From NCBI RefSeq assembly GCF_026210795.1, contig NC_089438.1:4113501-4177500 (forward strand): a DNA stretch of 64,000 bases. The letters are read 5' to 3'. Below, in pieces: positions 33,501 to 43,704 of this stretch. Made by a program: the position numbers and the translations under genes. Each line of letters opens with the position of its first letter. Within the stretch, counting starts at the first letter, position 1. The notes beneath the pieces were generated by a model. The model saw only the letters and a program-made list of their open reading frames with translations. It did no database searches and was not told the DNA's origin. This DNA comes from Rhizophagus irregularis. Taxonomy: Eukaryota > Glomeromycota > Glomeromycetes > Glomerales > Glomeraceae.

Positions 33501-34194
33501 CTGTCATAACTTTTCTCACATCATCAATGGATTTAGGAAATCTCTTATTATGGGGAATAACATCACCAAGAAGCTTTATAGAGAATTGTTTCATAAGATT
33601 AGATTGATCCTTTTCAATATTTGCGTCATCATTTCCGGAAATAGAGAGTGATAATTTTTCAAAATGAGACTCCAACGCTGCTTCAACTTGGGACTTGTTA
33701 TCCTCCTTTGTGTCTTTACATTCAAATGATGCTATCATAATAGCTCCCCATTTTATTCCTATTACGATGTGAGTGGCATCTGTATTACTAAGCCCATCAG
33801 TAGAGATGCATGTTTTAACACCGTCACGATAAATATTCAAATTTTCTTCGACAGAAGTCATTTTGTATATTAGAGTGCCTTTTACAGATTTGGAACTTTC
33901 CTTTACATCGTTCAGATATTTTCCCGAACCTTCTAAAGTAACCAGTCCTGCGAGAGCACTTAATTTCAGTTCGGCTTCGACGTCTAATTTGTTGAACTTT
34001 TCCACATACGAATCCTCATATTCGTAAGATAATTCGCTATTTGGAATATCAGCTCTATTTATGGAATCATTTGGAAATTCAGTTTTCAATATCGTAGTTC
34101 CACAGAAAGTATCTCTCGTAGCATTATATAGAGACCCAATAAAAGCAGTTCTACCGAGAGCTTTTCGTCGTATAATTCTTTTAGTGTCTGCCAT
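30583..34194 (-). CDS. Stonustoxin-like (MACPF/CDC-type) domain fused to an AIG1/GIMAP-like GTPase
   Basis: An intronless 1,203-residue protein. The N-terminus (ALGRTAFIGSLYNATRD, then SALAGLVTLEGSGKYLNDV) matches the stonustoxin N-terminal family, which has a perforin/CDC-like fold. Helical and mixed segments (residues ~280-480) follow, comparable to that family's helical and thioredoxin-like domains. A Cys-rich zinc-binding-like block lies at ~525-568. A GTPase follows: P-loop LLLGETGVGKST (~605) and switch DTPGIGDT (~693), with FCFTNARG (~767) at the G4 position in place of TKxD. The C-terminus has coiled coils around a second Cys/His-rich block (~933-995). No signal peptide is seen, so an intracellular role is likely. 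Pore formation is not implied: most family members outside fish venoms are uncharacterised. Confidence 0.9.
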   Translation of the reverse strand: MADTKRIIRRKALGRTAFIGSLYNATRDTFCGTTILKTEFPNDSINRADIPNSELSYEYEDSYVEKFNKLDVEAELKLSALAGLVTLEGSGKYLNDVKESSKSVKGTLIYKMTSVEENLNIYRDGVKTCISTDGLSNTDATHIVIGIKWGAIMIASFECKDTKEDNKSQVEAALESHFEKLSLSISGNDDANIEKDQSNLMKQFSIKLLGDVIPHNKRFPKSIDDVRKVMTDIPSYAKQSNDGKGSPIEYVLYPLSELAKLLTQNDITTDNTDSTDSMITELTEETVLKIDHIFDDLFKPKQRLNDLFNDAKSISNLLPDDVLDEINNHVQEIKLEEAKLRKDLAESLIKLRSGKGNSDDLENIINAFQKSILSKSSITTFIDQYRSISPKADLVLTLKAKKVEYLDNSLTIDHILHRYSNGHIYILIDEDIIDSSNSSPVHMVFRDLYNLNEKLCKFFIADTKICTWIKGPDYPVIHHYVNGRLKSDDYYNDNKNLFTSNLVKFEVCNSRPRDDPSDKMRLAIPCPHVDCPHNICNWRCFNCEQDIEYGYNRYFYCGCGESEITSCKFRCNSPYHNVGYISFESNTLIDLLPAAPPEEINILLLGETGVGKSTFINAFVNYLKFDTLEEAKSGNMEVLISSKFTITDDKYETKTIKIGNDDSNERLENIGMSSTQECKSYVFQAAENKIVRLIDTPGIGDTRGLDQDKKNFENILKYISHHRYLNGICILLKPNNSRLTVIFRFCIQELLSHLHRNAKDNIVFCFTNARGTFYRPGDTLPPLKKQLEELKKRSSVEIKVNLDTIYCFDNESFRFLAAIKEPGITFTDADEKNFSESWKKSVDESLRLIQYLVTCQPHIVKDTLSLNNSRNIVILLSKPLAEIGQLIQTNIKLIKEQQSEIANSNQTIEELKDQLYIPQIDLEPVTLGYPRTVCTSISCVRSLQIDGTNVSKIDYITHCHQRCYLKNVKCDEINNAALKSCQAMNSSGKCNKCGCQWEKHMHITYENKQVTKRIIDQNVVLLISKKKSDQETKRAIIEDYQTRVNQLQKEQHTINEISLKFAQFLRQNAIAAFNDAYADYLDHFIGEEKIKKSVDPNNYDDEILKGLETTKRNYLAQIEIIKKAIDSNDPSMPPILPDDIAELEQKLYDLPINGQTLRKIKDEAKRGQVKAFRYKENYYMPSWKTITSKRKFISNKFVELFRW

Positions 34195-35059
34195 TAAAGA
34201 ATAAAAAGAATATTACATGAGTATCGGAGTTAAATCATTTTATATTCTTAAAATCATAATAATAATATGACATGTAACCTTACACCAAGTCACATTGAAG
34301 TTCATGCTTTTTTAAGATACAATAGCAGGCTTGTAATACATTAACATGCATTGGTAAACAATATTAATTTTTTTTTGTAATATGTTTGGTGAATTTCTTT
34401 TTAACGTTCATTGTGGTGAAAAGTTTTCATCATTGTTTTTGAGTTTCAAAAAAAGAATTTGCCAATTTTAATATGACTTTTTTGAGTTTTAACACATGAA
34501 ATGATGAACTTAAATATTACTGCGTTGTATTACTTGACCTGAGTCAAAGAAAGTATAATTTTAATAAAAAAAGTAAAAGATAAAAAAAAAAGACAAAAGG
34601 AATAAAAATAAATAAATAAAAAAAATATTAAATTTTTTTTTCAATTTCAAAATACTCTTGGAATTATCGAAAAAGAAATACGAAAAAAAAATAAAAAAAA
34701 TTTTTTTCATGAATTTTTTTTTTTTGTTCAGGTTTTCATCAAATTATTATTATACGTTGATAAAAAAAAATATATAGTGTAAAAATAAAAATAAAAATCT
34801 GTTTAGGATATGAATGCATTTTTACTAGTACTAATGATCAAAAAATAATATGCAATAACTCTCCCAATTTTTTTAAAAAAGACTAGCTATAATAATTTTC
34901 GAATACACAATATGATAGGATCAGCGGATAATAATAAAAACTTAACTACGAGACCGTGACCCAAAGGTCACACTTGGCTTATATCAATAAGTAAAATAGT
35001 TGGGAACAAACCACTTCGCTAACTACGTTCAGTTCATTTGCAATGTTCATTTGGGATGT
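34195..35059. other. Intergenic A/T-rich spacer
   Basis: Poly-A and poly-T tracts and no supported gene. A GTGACCC...GGTCAC palindrome occurs at 34956-34971 (see separate entry). Confidence 0.6.
34948..34981. repeat. GTGACCC/GGGTCAC palindrome, copy 1
   Basis: ACGAGACCGTGACCCAAAGG followed by TCACACTTGGCTTA. Similar copies at 36438, 46704 and 61684 keep a GAGAC-like lead, a GTGACCC...GGTCAC core and often a GGCTTA-like tail. Confidence 0.6.
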
Positions 35060-36065
35060 TCATTTGAAATCGTTGGTATTCATTCTGACCTGGGACGCCA
35101 CATATTCGATATTCTCCGAACTCAACTTAGAAATAGATGATGCCGTAAATGTTTTAATTCGTTTGATGTATTCTATCCGCTGATTTTTGTCATCAGTGAT
35201 GCGGAAAAAAAGGTCATAAATCTTCCGAGCTCTTTCTATTTTCTTTCGGACCGCAGCTTTGGAAACCTCCTTGGGGAGTTGATCTTTAACCTCAATATTA
35301 ATCTTTTTCCGAGCCTCATGCTCTTCTAGGTGGTTATACTGGACGAGACGTTTTTCTAGTCCCTCTCCAAAAAATAGGTAGTTTATTATCACTTCGAAAC
35401 GAGCATCCTCTTCCATTACAAATCTGAAAATATAAATCAAAGAACACATTCTTCCCACTTCCTAGTTTGGAAGCCCTTTCGAGAGCTTCTCTCTCCTTAA
35501 GGTCAGAAGTCCGGGGGGAAACAGTGCTCATCTCCCGAACAAGCCTCTTAAGCATACGAGAATCCTCGTTCTTGACTGGTTTCTTAACCCTTTTACTGGG
35601 GTTATTCACGGAGGTAGAATTATTCTTTCGCTTTCTACTGGAGGGTGTGGGCTGATTTATAGCTCGAGTTACTATTTCCTCTTCATTCGAGCCCCTATCT
35701 TGTTTAACAGGTAAAGGATTTAGGCTAAGACCACTGCCTAACATACTCGTTATAGTCGAAGTTCCGCTTGATTGCGATGAATCATAATCTCGTCTAGTAT
35801 CCACTGCTTCGGTCTCGATTGTCTTTCCACATCCCGGGAAAGAACATACACTTGCTGCATTATGCAATATCTTGTTCTCAATACAAAGTCTATGATATGT
35901 ATGTCCACAAGAGAGCGTTGTGAACGGTCTGAGATTTAGTGAAAGAATCTCGTTATTGCACTCTGAACATGGGCCCAGTTCAGGTATTTTCATATCTTTG
36001 ACAAGGTCATCTCCAAGACTTTTCAAGATATTGTATGCAAGTATTTTAAGATTATTGGGAGCCAT
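35060..36065 (-). CDS. RING-type zinc-finger protein, two exons
   Basis: From the ATG at 36065 (MAPNNLKILAY) the first exon encodes a RING-like finger at residues ~30-75: C-x2-C, then CGHTYHRLC, then C-x4-C (CSFPGC). A Ser-rich linker and a basic segment (SRKRKNNSTS, KRVKKPVK) that could be a nuclear signal follow. A short 49-bp intron (about 35410-35458, GTGGGA...GAAG) would join it in frame to a helical, charged C-terminal exon (35060-35409), giving ~318 residues. The intron is inferred from frame continuity and its donor is weak. RING proteins are usually E3 ubiquitin ligases; the C-terminal part is not recognised. An additional in-frame N-terminal stretch up to 36140 is probably untranslated. 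Confidence 0.75.
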
Positions 36066-36437
36066 AGTGATCCATCGGTACAAAGAATAAAAATCCAGTT
36101 TTTTTATAGCGAAAAAATTTCCGCAGGAACAGGGGATCACCAGATCTTCATCCTCTATTGCGTAATTCTTTCGTCATTTCGTTAATCTTTCTCCTTGCAA
36201 AATCATCATGATTGGCATACACAACATAACGGATAAATTATTTCATCTCGGAATACGGTAATACCATTAGATTATGGAATTGTAAATCATCATGATTAGC
36301 ATAAATAACGTTTCGGATATACAATAGTACCATGGTTTATTCGGCACCAGTTTTCTACAAGACCTTTGTTTATTCGTGTACTTTTAAGTGATCTAGATAT
36401 GAAAGGAAATTGTTTTGTTTCTTAGTAGATACCTAAC

Positions 36438-36471
36438 AATGAGATCGTGACCCAAGGTCACGGTCAGCTTA
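36438..36471. repeat. GTGACCC/GGTCAC palindrome, copy 2
   Basis: AATGAGATCGTGACCCAAGG followed by TCACGGTCAGCTTA; same layout as the copy at 34948. Confidence 0.6.
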
Positions 36472-37124
36472 TTTCAGAAAATCTGGCACGCCTCACATAA
36501 TACAATACTAATTTCTGGTACCACTGTGCTTTAATAAAAAAGTGTAAAATCCCATCGGGAAAACGTGACAAGTTGTCTCCTACTTGCTTATTTTCGAATG
36601 CTACGAGTCTATATTTGTTTTCATTTGTAAAAGTATCAGCAGCTTATGTCTATCCTTACACAACAATTGATATTCATTGTGGTGCATAAACCGATATACA
36701 GTGTAATCGAAAGTGATATCACTTGTATTCTCATCATTTCTATAATCCTTCTCGTTTTGATTGCTATAGTCTAAGTGTAAACTTATCGTATCTTGCCCAA
36801 AAACATTAGTCAACACTCTAAGTTCTGTTCATATATTCAGTCGATGAGAAAATAATGTTTTTAGGTATTGGCGGTTTTTTTTTTGTCACACTAATTGCAG
36901 TAATATGTCAAAGATGCATATCACTTGAGTAACTTGACTAACTCCATATGTATTCGAAATATTATAAAATAGAAATAGTTATCTATTCTGTGCGAGTATA
37001 AAGACCAATAATCTATTTAACGAGCAGTTTTAATTGTCGCACCAAATGGCCATTATTTCTAGTCCCCAGAAAATAACTGTTGAAACATTTTTCACCGCCT
37101 AAATCTGTCATTTCGTTCAATAAA

Positions 37125-37720
37125 CTGGACTTTCTCAACATCTATTCTCTGGAGTTACTAAAAAATCGCCCTTAGCCACTTTTTGTTCGCATATAAAACC
37201 TAATACAGTTATAGTATTATTTTACCTCTGTTTCTCATCCTTGGGGAAACAAAGAAACGAGTTATTTAAAAAAAGTACAGCGAGAAGCATTCACAGGTAT
37301 ACAGAAATATCGTTTATTGTCATTTCAATATTTCACTTTTTTTTGTCTATATTATAATACCTATTTTGCTTTTCTTCCAGGTGTTAAAAGGAATTAAATA
37401 GAAATTTGCTGACCAAAGGAACTGCACCACAACAACCGGGTTTTTCTTGTCATCTGTTCTCTATAATCTACTAAAAGGCCACACTTAGTCGCTGTCTTGG
37501 TCGCTTATAAAACTTAATACCGTTAGAGTATTGCTTTAGCTCTGTTTCTTAACATCAGTGAAACAAAGAAACAATTTTGAATAAGTAAATGGCGAGGAGC
37601 ATCTGCAATAATATAGAAAGTAAGAAAGACGATTTGCTATTACTTCAATATTGTACTTCCGTTTCATTTGTTTTCTAGTCAACATTAATTCATTTTTTGA
37701 TTTTATTTAGCTGTTAAAAA
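37125..37720. repeat. ~313-bp tandem duplication upstream of the TKL kinase
   Basis: Two diverged copies lie 313 bp apart (TATAAAAC at 37192 and 37505). Each has a pre-TATA block (TTCTCT ... TCGC), the TATAAAAC box, CTCTGTTTCTNA, GGAAACAAAGAAAC-like text and a GCGAG(A/G)AGCAT block. Pairing a TATA box with a purine/pyrimidine-rich leader suggests a duplicated promoter and leader of the downstream kinase gene. ATGGCGAGGAGCATCTGC in the second copy could be a first exon, but I could not join it in frame to the kinase. Confidence 0.6.
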
Positions 37721-37998
37721 TAACTAAGTTTACTACAACTGCGCCGCATAAGAAAAACGAGGGAGAAAACCGAAACCCACCAAAAACCCGATATTTAAAT
37801 GGTTTTTTTTTTATGACACAGCAGCAGTATAAGCAATGTACACGTGTACTAACAATGTACATGCCGAAAATCCGCAAATCTGAAAATTATATTGTCTGCT
37901 GTGTCATCTAATTAATATAGTAAAAGTAGTAATTCGAATTCATTATATTATGATAGCTGCGTCTCGAGAAGTGTGATGCCAGCAGGCTAAAGATATTA

Positions 37999-39214
37999 TT
38001 GGATGATGAAGTATCACAAACCATTACTTATTATGATCCTCAAGATTTTAAGATCCTTAGTGAGGTTTCTTCCGGAGCATCCGCTTTGGTTTATAATGTA
38101 TGTAGGGAAGATACAACAATGTTCGCAATCAAAAAATTTAGAAGTTCTAGTAAAGAGGCCGCCATCGTTAATGAGGTATGTTATTTGATACGTTATGATA
38201 AAGCTTATTCTATAAGTATTTACGATTTTTTATTCCTAGATTTTTTTAACTGGAATGGCAAGTCCTTACCCGAGTATAATTCAGTTCTATGGACTTACTA
38301 AATTACAGGGTAAATAACGATTTTGTAATTATTAATCTATAATGATTTTTGACTTTATTTTGATATTCTTTAGATGAAACAAATTACTCACTTGTCCTTG
38401 AATATGCTGAAGGCGGGACATTAAAACAATACTTAAGAGACAATGCTGTAAGTTTTGGATGGAAGAATCAGTTGCGATTTGCTAAGGAAATCGCAAGTGC
38501 AATCTCATGGTTGCATAATGTTGTGGGAATCATACATGCTGATCTCGTAAGTATATTATATCTATGTTATCTTATAATTCATTTTCTTAATCTATCGTAC
38601 CACCTATTTTTTAGCATCCAGATAATATTTTAATAAGTAAAGGTACTATAAAGTTAGCGGACTTTGGATGTTCATATTTAAAAGGATCAAAACGTAATAC
38701 TCAAGTACGGGGTGTGATACCTTACATGGATCCTAATTTTTTTGAGCATAACCTATGTTCGTCCGAAACCCAAAATCATCCATATCCCTTAACTGAAAAG
38801 GCCGATATTTATAGTCTAGGGGTATTATTTTGGGAGTTGACAAGTCGTAAATCGCCTTTTGATTTCGAGACAAAAAATAACGACAATCTCGAAATTTTTA
38901 AAATCATGTCGAACATTTTTAATGGTACGAGAGAAAAACCTTCTCCAGGCACAAACCATAAATTCGTTGCGCTGTATGAAAGTAAGTATGTACATTTTTA
39001 CTATGATTTTTATTGCAATCTAATTTACCTGCTGTTATTTATTTCAATAGAGTGTTGGCAACACGAACCACATGAAAGACCAGAGGTTAGCCATGTGATT
39101 TCAGAACTCAATAATATCGTATCGGATAATTTTAGTCCTAAAGACAATATTGCATCAACTACTTTTACTCCCAAGAAAGGCGAAGCAAATGAGGATCTAT
39201 ACTTGTCAGATTAA
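37999..39214 (+). CDS. TKL-type protein kinase, five recognisable exons
   Basis: Exons at about (?)-38175, 38240-38309, 38374-38546, 38615-38981 and 39051-39214, all with GT-AG introns of 64-69 bp and consistent phases. The protein shows a degenerate glycine loop (SSGASALVYNV), FAIKKF (ATP-binding Lys), VLEYAEGGTLKQYL (hinge), IIHADLHPDNIL (catalytic loop; Arg of HRD replaced by Ala, Asp and Asn kept), LADFG, an activation segment ending PYMDPNFF, DIYSLGVLFWELTS, and CWQHEPHERPEVSHVI. That order is typical of the expanded TKL family of Glomeromycotina. The start is not resolved: the first exon frame has no ATG before FAIKKF, so a further upstream exon is likely. The Sel1 tail common in this family is absent. 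Confidence 0.9.
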
Positions 39215-40700
39215 TAAGATTTGTCCCAATTATCGGTTCATAAATCGATTTTATAATTGACTACTTTCCGCTAACCAACTTTATATTTTTATATGGAGTA
39301 TAAACACTTTTTTATAATTTCTTTTTCTTTCATTTTTTCCTCTTATTATATATTATATTGGGTTATAATGAACATTTTACTTTATTAGGCTTTTTTGTTT
39401 TCATGAACTTTATTCCATCATACTTTTACCTGTATAGTTTAAAAAATTCTTCGATTCTATTTTTTCATTTTTCATCACTTAAAGGTATAGAGTACCTTAC
39501 CTCTCGCAACATAATCTTCGCACCAAAAATTTTATTATAGATTATTCGAATATATACTTTTAATGAAAAAAACAAATTTTCCTCGCTACAACCACCCTCA
39601 CTTCATTGTCGTCAAAGCCAAACAAAGGGCTGGATGATTTCTTTTGAAAGGATCTTACGCACACGAATATGGGGCTGTTTTTTACTTTAAACCAATATAT
39701 CCTTACACCAAACAAGTGGAAAGACACACTCCAAGAAATTATAGAAACTATTGAAGCTGGTCACTGTCAACCTGTTCGATTCCTAAGGATGTAATCAACC
39801 GCAGGTCACTGCTTGGTCCACGCTCAGCATACGGTGCAAATGTATTCTCTGATGAAGAATTGAATCGGCACACGGAGCTAGGTTTATTTGATTTTTTGCA
39901 GCATGGGGTTTTCCATTTTTTTCTTGTGTTGGTTATTTTGTTTTAAGTATAAATTAGATTTTCATGTTATTGTGGGCGGGTGTTTTTCCTTTGGAGTATC
40001 TATCTTTTTCTATTGTTTCGTTCTCACGATTTATAAGTTAAGACTTCCGAATTTTTTTATTAACTACACTCGAACAACAAAAAAATTAAGATTTACAAAA
40101 ACCTCCTCTTGATTAATCACATCTATTTTATCATAAGTATGAAAACATACCGCCAAAATTTTTTTCACATTTTCCAAAACTCGAATCTTTCCTTTATTCA
40201 GATTTTGTTACTTTATCATTATTTCTCTTTTACTTTTTTATTTGTATCATTTGGAGACAATTAGTTTTTATAGAATGAATAAATTATATGGGTTTATTTT
40301 TTTACATAAATATATCGTATAATGAAACAATGAAAACTTCAAATATTTTACCCGTTTGTCATGATTTGATGCGCTACATCACCAGATGTTTGTACTCACG
40401 GCAGTTGACAAATAATTAATAAAATTTCCGCAGTAACTATCCGTTTAGAATTTGTCATTGGCATTATTCCTCCGTTTATTGTAGTTTAATGAAATTGATA
40501 ATGGAGAGTTGGAGACATGCAATCTTAAAATCACTGTGTAACAACAAATTCGGAAAATTCTTCTCGATCATAAAAATTCGTTCCCTAAAAAGTAAAAACA
40601 GCATATCAGAGGAAGATGCTCCTCCATTAACATGTGTGTTTGAAAATATAAATTCTTTATTTTTTGCATTTAATATTCTATTACATGATAGCCAAGGGAT
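39215..40700. other. Intergenic region with coding debris
   Basis: No intact gene is seen. A fragment at 39678-39880 is listed separately. The rest is T-rich sequence without supported structure. Confidence 0.5.
39678..39880 (+). pseudogene. Unidentified gene fragment, frame-broken
   Basis: Two adjacent stretches read like protein: ILTPNKWKDTLQEIIETIEA with HCQPVRFLRM up to a stop at ~39793, then in another frame RRSLLGPRSAYGANVFSDEE. Both look coding in composition, with few A/T-only codons compared with the flanks. I do not recognise the family. It is probably a decayed gene with a frameshift. Confidence 0.35.
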
Positions 40701-40708
40701 ACGCTTCA

Positions 40709-41683
40709 GTCTGGGGTGTGCGGTCAACTGATTAAATCAAAACTATATGTGGTCACACTGATTTTCAACTAGTGAATGATTTTTGGCAAAAATTTGATCG
40801 ACATTATAGCTTTATAATACTATATATAAATTAACTATAAAAAAATAAGCTATTTTTAGATGCCCAGTTCGAATTGCTTTCTTTCTCCAAATTTTTTAAA
40901 TATAAATCAGTTTTTCCATACCACAGCTACAAAGTTACGACATTTTTATTTACATCAACCAGCCAGTTAAAAGAAGATACCAATTTAAATCTTAAAACTG
41001 AAAAAAAATTCCAAACAATTATATCAGATGTAAGTTTTTCATATCAAATGTAAGGAATAGTCTCGTAACTTTGTTTGTATGGCTTTAATATTGGTTTTTA
41101 CAAAATTTCGCCTTAAAATATTGAGCCGTTAGAGCTGTGCATCTAATTAAAGTTTGGAAAATAGCAATGGGTATACACAAGTCATATAAACGTCGTTCCT
41201 AATCTTTATGATTTCGTTAAAAGCCATATTTATTTCATTGTTATTCATCAACAGCAAGTGGAAGGTCTTTTTAACAAATTGGACTTAAAGACGCACCCAA
41301 ATATGTCACCATCGGTAAAACAATCAAAGCTTCGTCTATCATCAGACAAAATCACAAAAGAAAACTTGACTGATGGGTTAAAAGAAATGCGAAAACAAAG
41401 AACTAAACAAAGGACTCCACTTCAAGAAGTTCAATTTGGATCTAATATTGCGTCAACACTTTTTAAACAGTTTATTGAATAATTATAATAAAATAATTGT
41501 TAAATTGTTAATATAAGTGTATATGACTGAAAGGTATAAAAAGTATAATAATTAACTATACAATACTTTTATTGTTTGTTTGTTTATTAATAAAAAAAAT
41601 TTTATATGCAAAAAATCTTCAATAATAAATTTTTATATGGTACCATATATAGTTTTGATTTGATTAATTGACCGCACACCCTA
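40709..41683. mobile_element. Non-autonomous DNA transposon, ~975 bp
   Basis: GGGTGTGCGGTCAACTGATT and the following AAATCAAAACTATAT on the left (40714-40752) are inverted at 41648-41681 on the right with few differences. ACGCTTCA directly flanks both sides (40701-40708 and 41684-41691), an 8-bp duplication as made by hAT elements. The outermost few bases differ between the ends (GTCTG versus TA), so one end may be eroded. The interior encodes no recognised transposase; it holds a short frame at 41258-41482. Confidence 0.75.
41258..41482 (+). CDS. Short basic frame inside the DNA transposon
   Basis: 74 residues, Lys/Arg/Gln-rich, ending QFGSNIASTLFKQFIE. A CAACAG just upstream at ~41251 could be a 3' splice site, so this may be the last exon of a larger or captured gene. 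I do not recognise it, and no upstream exon was found. Confidence 0.3.
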   Translation: MEGLFNKLDLKTHPNMSPSVKQSKLRLSSDKITKENLTDGLKEMRKQRTKQRTPLQEVQFGSNIASTLFKQFIE

Positions 41684-41810
41684 ACGCTTCACGCATCAAG
41701 TTAATACAAAAAGCCTCACGAGACATTTACAGTATATAGTATATGCAACATACCAAAAGTACAGACATAACGCACTTTCTTTATTACATAGAAAAAGAAT
41801 TTTTGTATCC

Positions 41811-42461
41811 TTATTCCTCCTTTTCACGTAAAGATACGTTCGTCAGGTGAGTTTGGGTATAGAGATGGTTTTTATATCCCTTTGAAGTTATGTATTTGTT
41901 GCAATATTCGCAATAAACATGCGTATTTTGTCCAGGAGTATCGGAGGTGGACTTGTGATGATTATGCTTGCCATCCGTACTTTTTTTAGGATCAATCGGA
42001 ACAATGACGCATTCGTCCGTATATGAGTCTGACTCTTGACCTTCTTCATCATTGGGAACGTTTTCGTCTGCCACTAATACTTCCTTAGAAACACTAGCTT
42101 CAGTTACGTTAGAGCCAACTTCTTTTTCGTTGCCACCAAGACCATCTTCGTCGGAGTTCATCAGGCCCAATATATCTTTCACTTCTTGTGTAATCAAGTT
42201 CAGCTTTTGGTAATCATCGGAGGTTTGTTATTCACTTTCTTTTACGAAATTATCAAGCCGTTTCTGCAACTCTACGTTTCTATATGAGAGCTCCCTATTC
42301 TTTTTTTCAAGTTCCGTACACCTACGTTTAAAACTTTCTTTTTCTTGAGTTATCACACATAATCGTTTCTTGATAATTTCTATATCCTTTCCCAGAGTTT
42401 CAAGCAGTCCTTTTTTTTCGGAGGAAGATATAACGTTATTACAGTCCGTATTATCTGTCAT
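41811..42461 (-). pseudogene. Coiled-coil/C2H2 zinc-finger protein with an in-frame stop
   Basis: From the ATG at 42461 (MTDNTDCNN; an upstream in-frame ATG at 42545 is possible) the frame encodes a coiled coil (ITQEKESFKRRCTELEKKNR) up to a TAA at 42228-42230. The same frame continues after the stop through an acidic region to a C-terminal finger YCEYCNKYITSKGYKNHL...H (C-x2-C-x11-H-x5-H) and ends at 41811. Continuity of frame and composition across the stop suggests one gene of ~216 residues with a single nonsense change (CAA-to-TAA would explain it), or stop readthrough. The finger resembles nucleic-acid-binding types. The specific family is not recognised. Confidence 0.6.
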
Positions 42462-42561
42462 TATTGGAGAGACTTCAAAGAACAGGACGAGTTTCAGCAC
42501 AGTATGAGTTTCGTAAAAAATTTCGTCAACCAAAAGTATCAACATGACCAACCGGAAACTT

Positions 42562-43704
42562 CACTGTTTACATCTCGATTTCCCAAATACGGGTAAGATA
42601 CCATGAACTTCATTTCCTTATGATCCAAAAAGGGGGTTACAGAGTGGGTTACAGTTTACAGTTTGTCGTAACGCTACTAGTAATACAAATGACATTAGCA
42701 TGGAGGGATGTCCATATTTGTATTTTTTAGCACGTTGTACTACGAACTATCTATCAACATGAAACTCAACAAACTCAATTTATTATTTTCGACGGACTCG
42801 GTAACAAAAAAAAATTGAGATTTCATTGCACTTCACAAAGTCTATAGCGCCTTGTTATTGTCTTTTCATCACAGAAACAATTTTTTACAAAACGAGAAAG
42901 ACTTAGTCTTCCCTATTGTATGTTGCGAGATTGACAAGAGTGTGCCGTATACAATAGAAGAAGTAGGCGACACAATGTAGTTTTGCGATGCAATAATGTG
43001 GCTATGGAATTCTTAATGGGATGTCAATTTTATTGGAACCTTATGTAGTACAGAACTGGACACCTATGAGATCAAAACCATTCAGTATATACGTAACAAT
43101 AGACTATTTGTTATACGCTTTGTTCCATAAGAATATTTGTAATGAAGCATAGAAATATTGAAGAGACCCACTTCACGAATATGTATTTGCAGATGAATTA
43201 GGAATTTATTTGTGAGGACAAAACCTATCAAAAGTACAATATTTCTGGTGAGGATTCATCAGGTATTCACACGTAGCGGAATTTTTACATAAAAATGGTA
43301 AATAGATGAACACTCTTAGATATCTTATCTCTATGTTGAATCATATGAAATCATTTCGTAGTCGTAGTTTAAATACTTAACTATATTCGCTATAATATTT
43401 CTCATGAGATGTAAACTAGTAAAGGAAGTCTGATAAGGAGATATTTTCCTATACAGTTTATGATGATTATTCAAATTTATTATATTATAAACTATAAATA
43501 TTTTAAAAAGGATAATTTTATGCAAACTTAATGCTTTTATTTTTTGAATTTTTAAATGATAAATTGTAAAAGTAATTTCGCATATACATATATTTTCACT
43601 ATCTGACGATTTCACCTATTTAAAATTGGAATGCAAGATAGCAAATTTTAAGTTGTTCAAATAAATCCTTTTATGCAAAACAGTTATTCTACTATAGCAA
43701 TGGG
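42562..43704. other. Intergenic region
   Basis: No supported gene. The small minus frame at 43331-43615 has no coding features. Confidence 0.5.

Noticed and set aside
36066-36140. N-terminal extension of the RING protein (MIPCSCGNFF...)
   Set aside because: Although it adds Cys residues, it is not part of the RING pattern, and the ATG at 36065 is a plausible start. Left out but not excluded.
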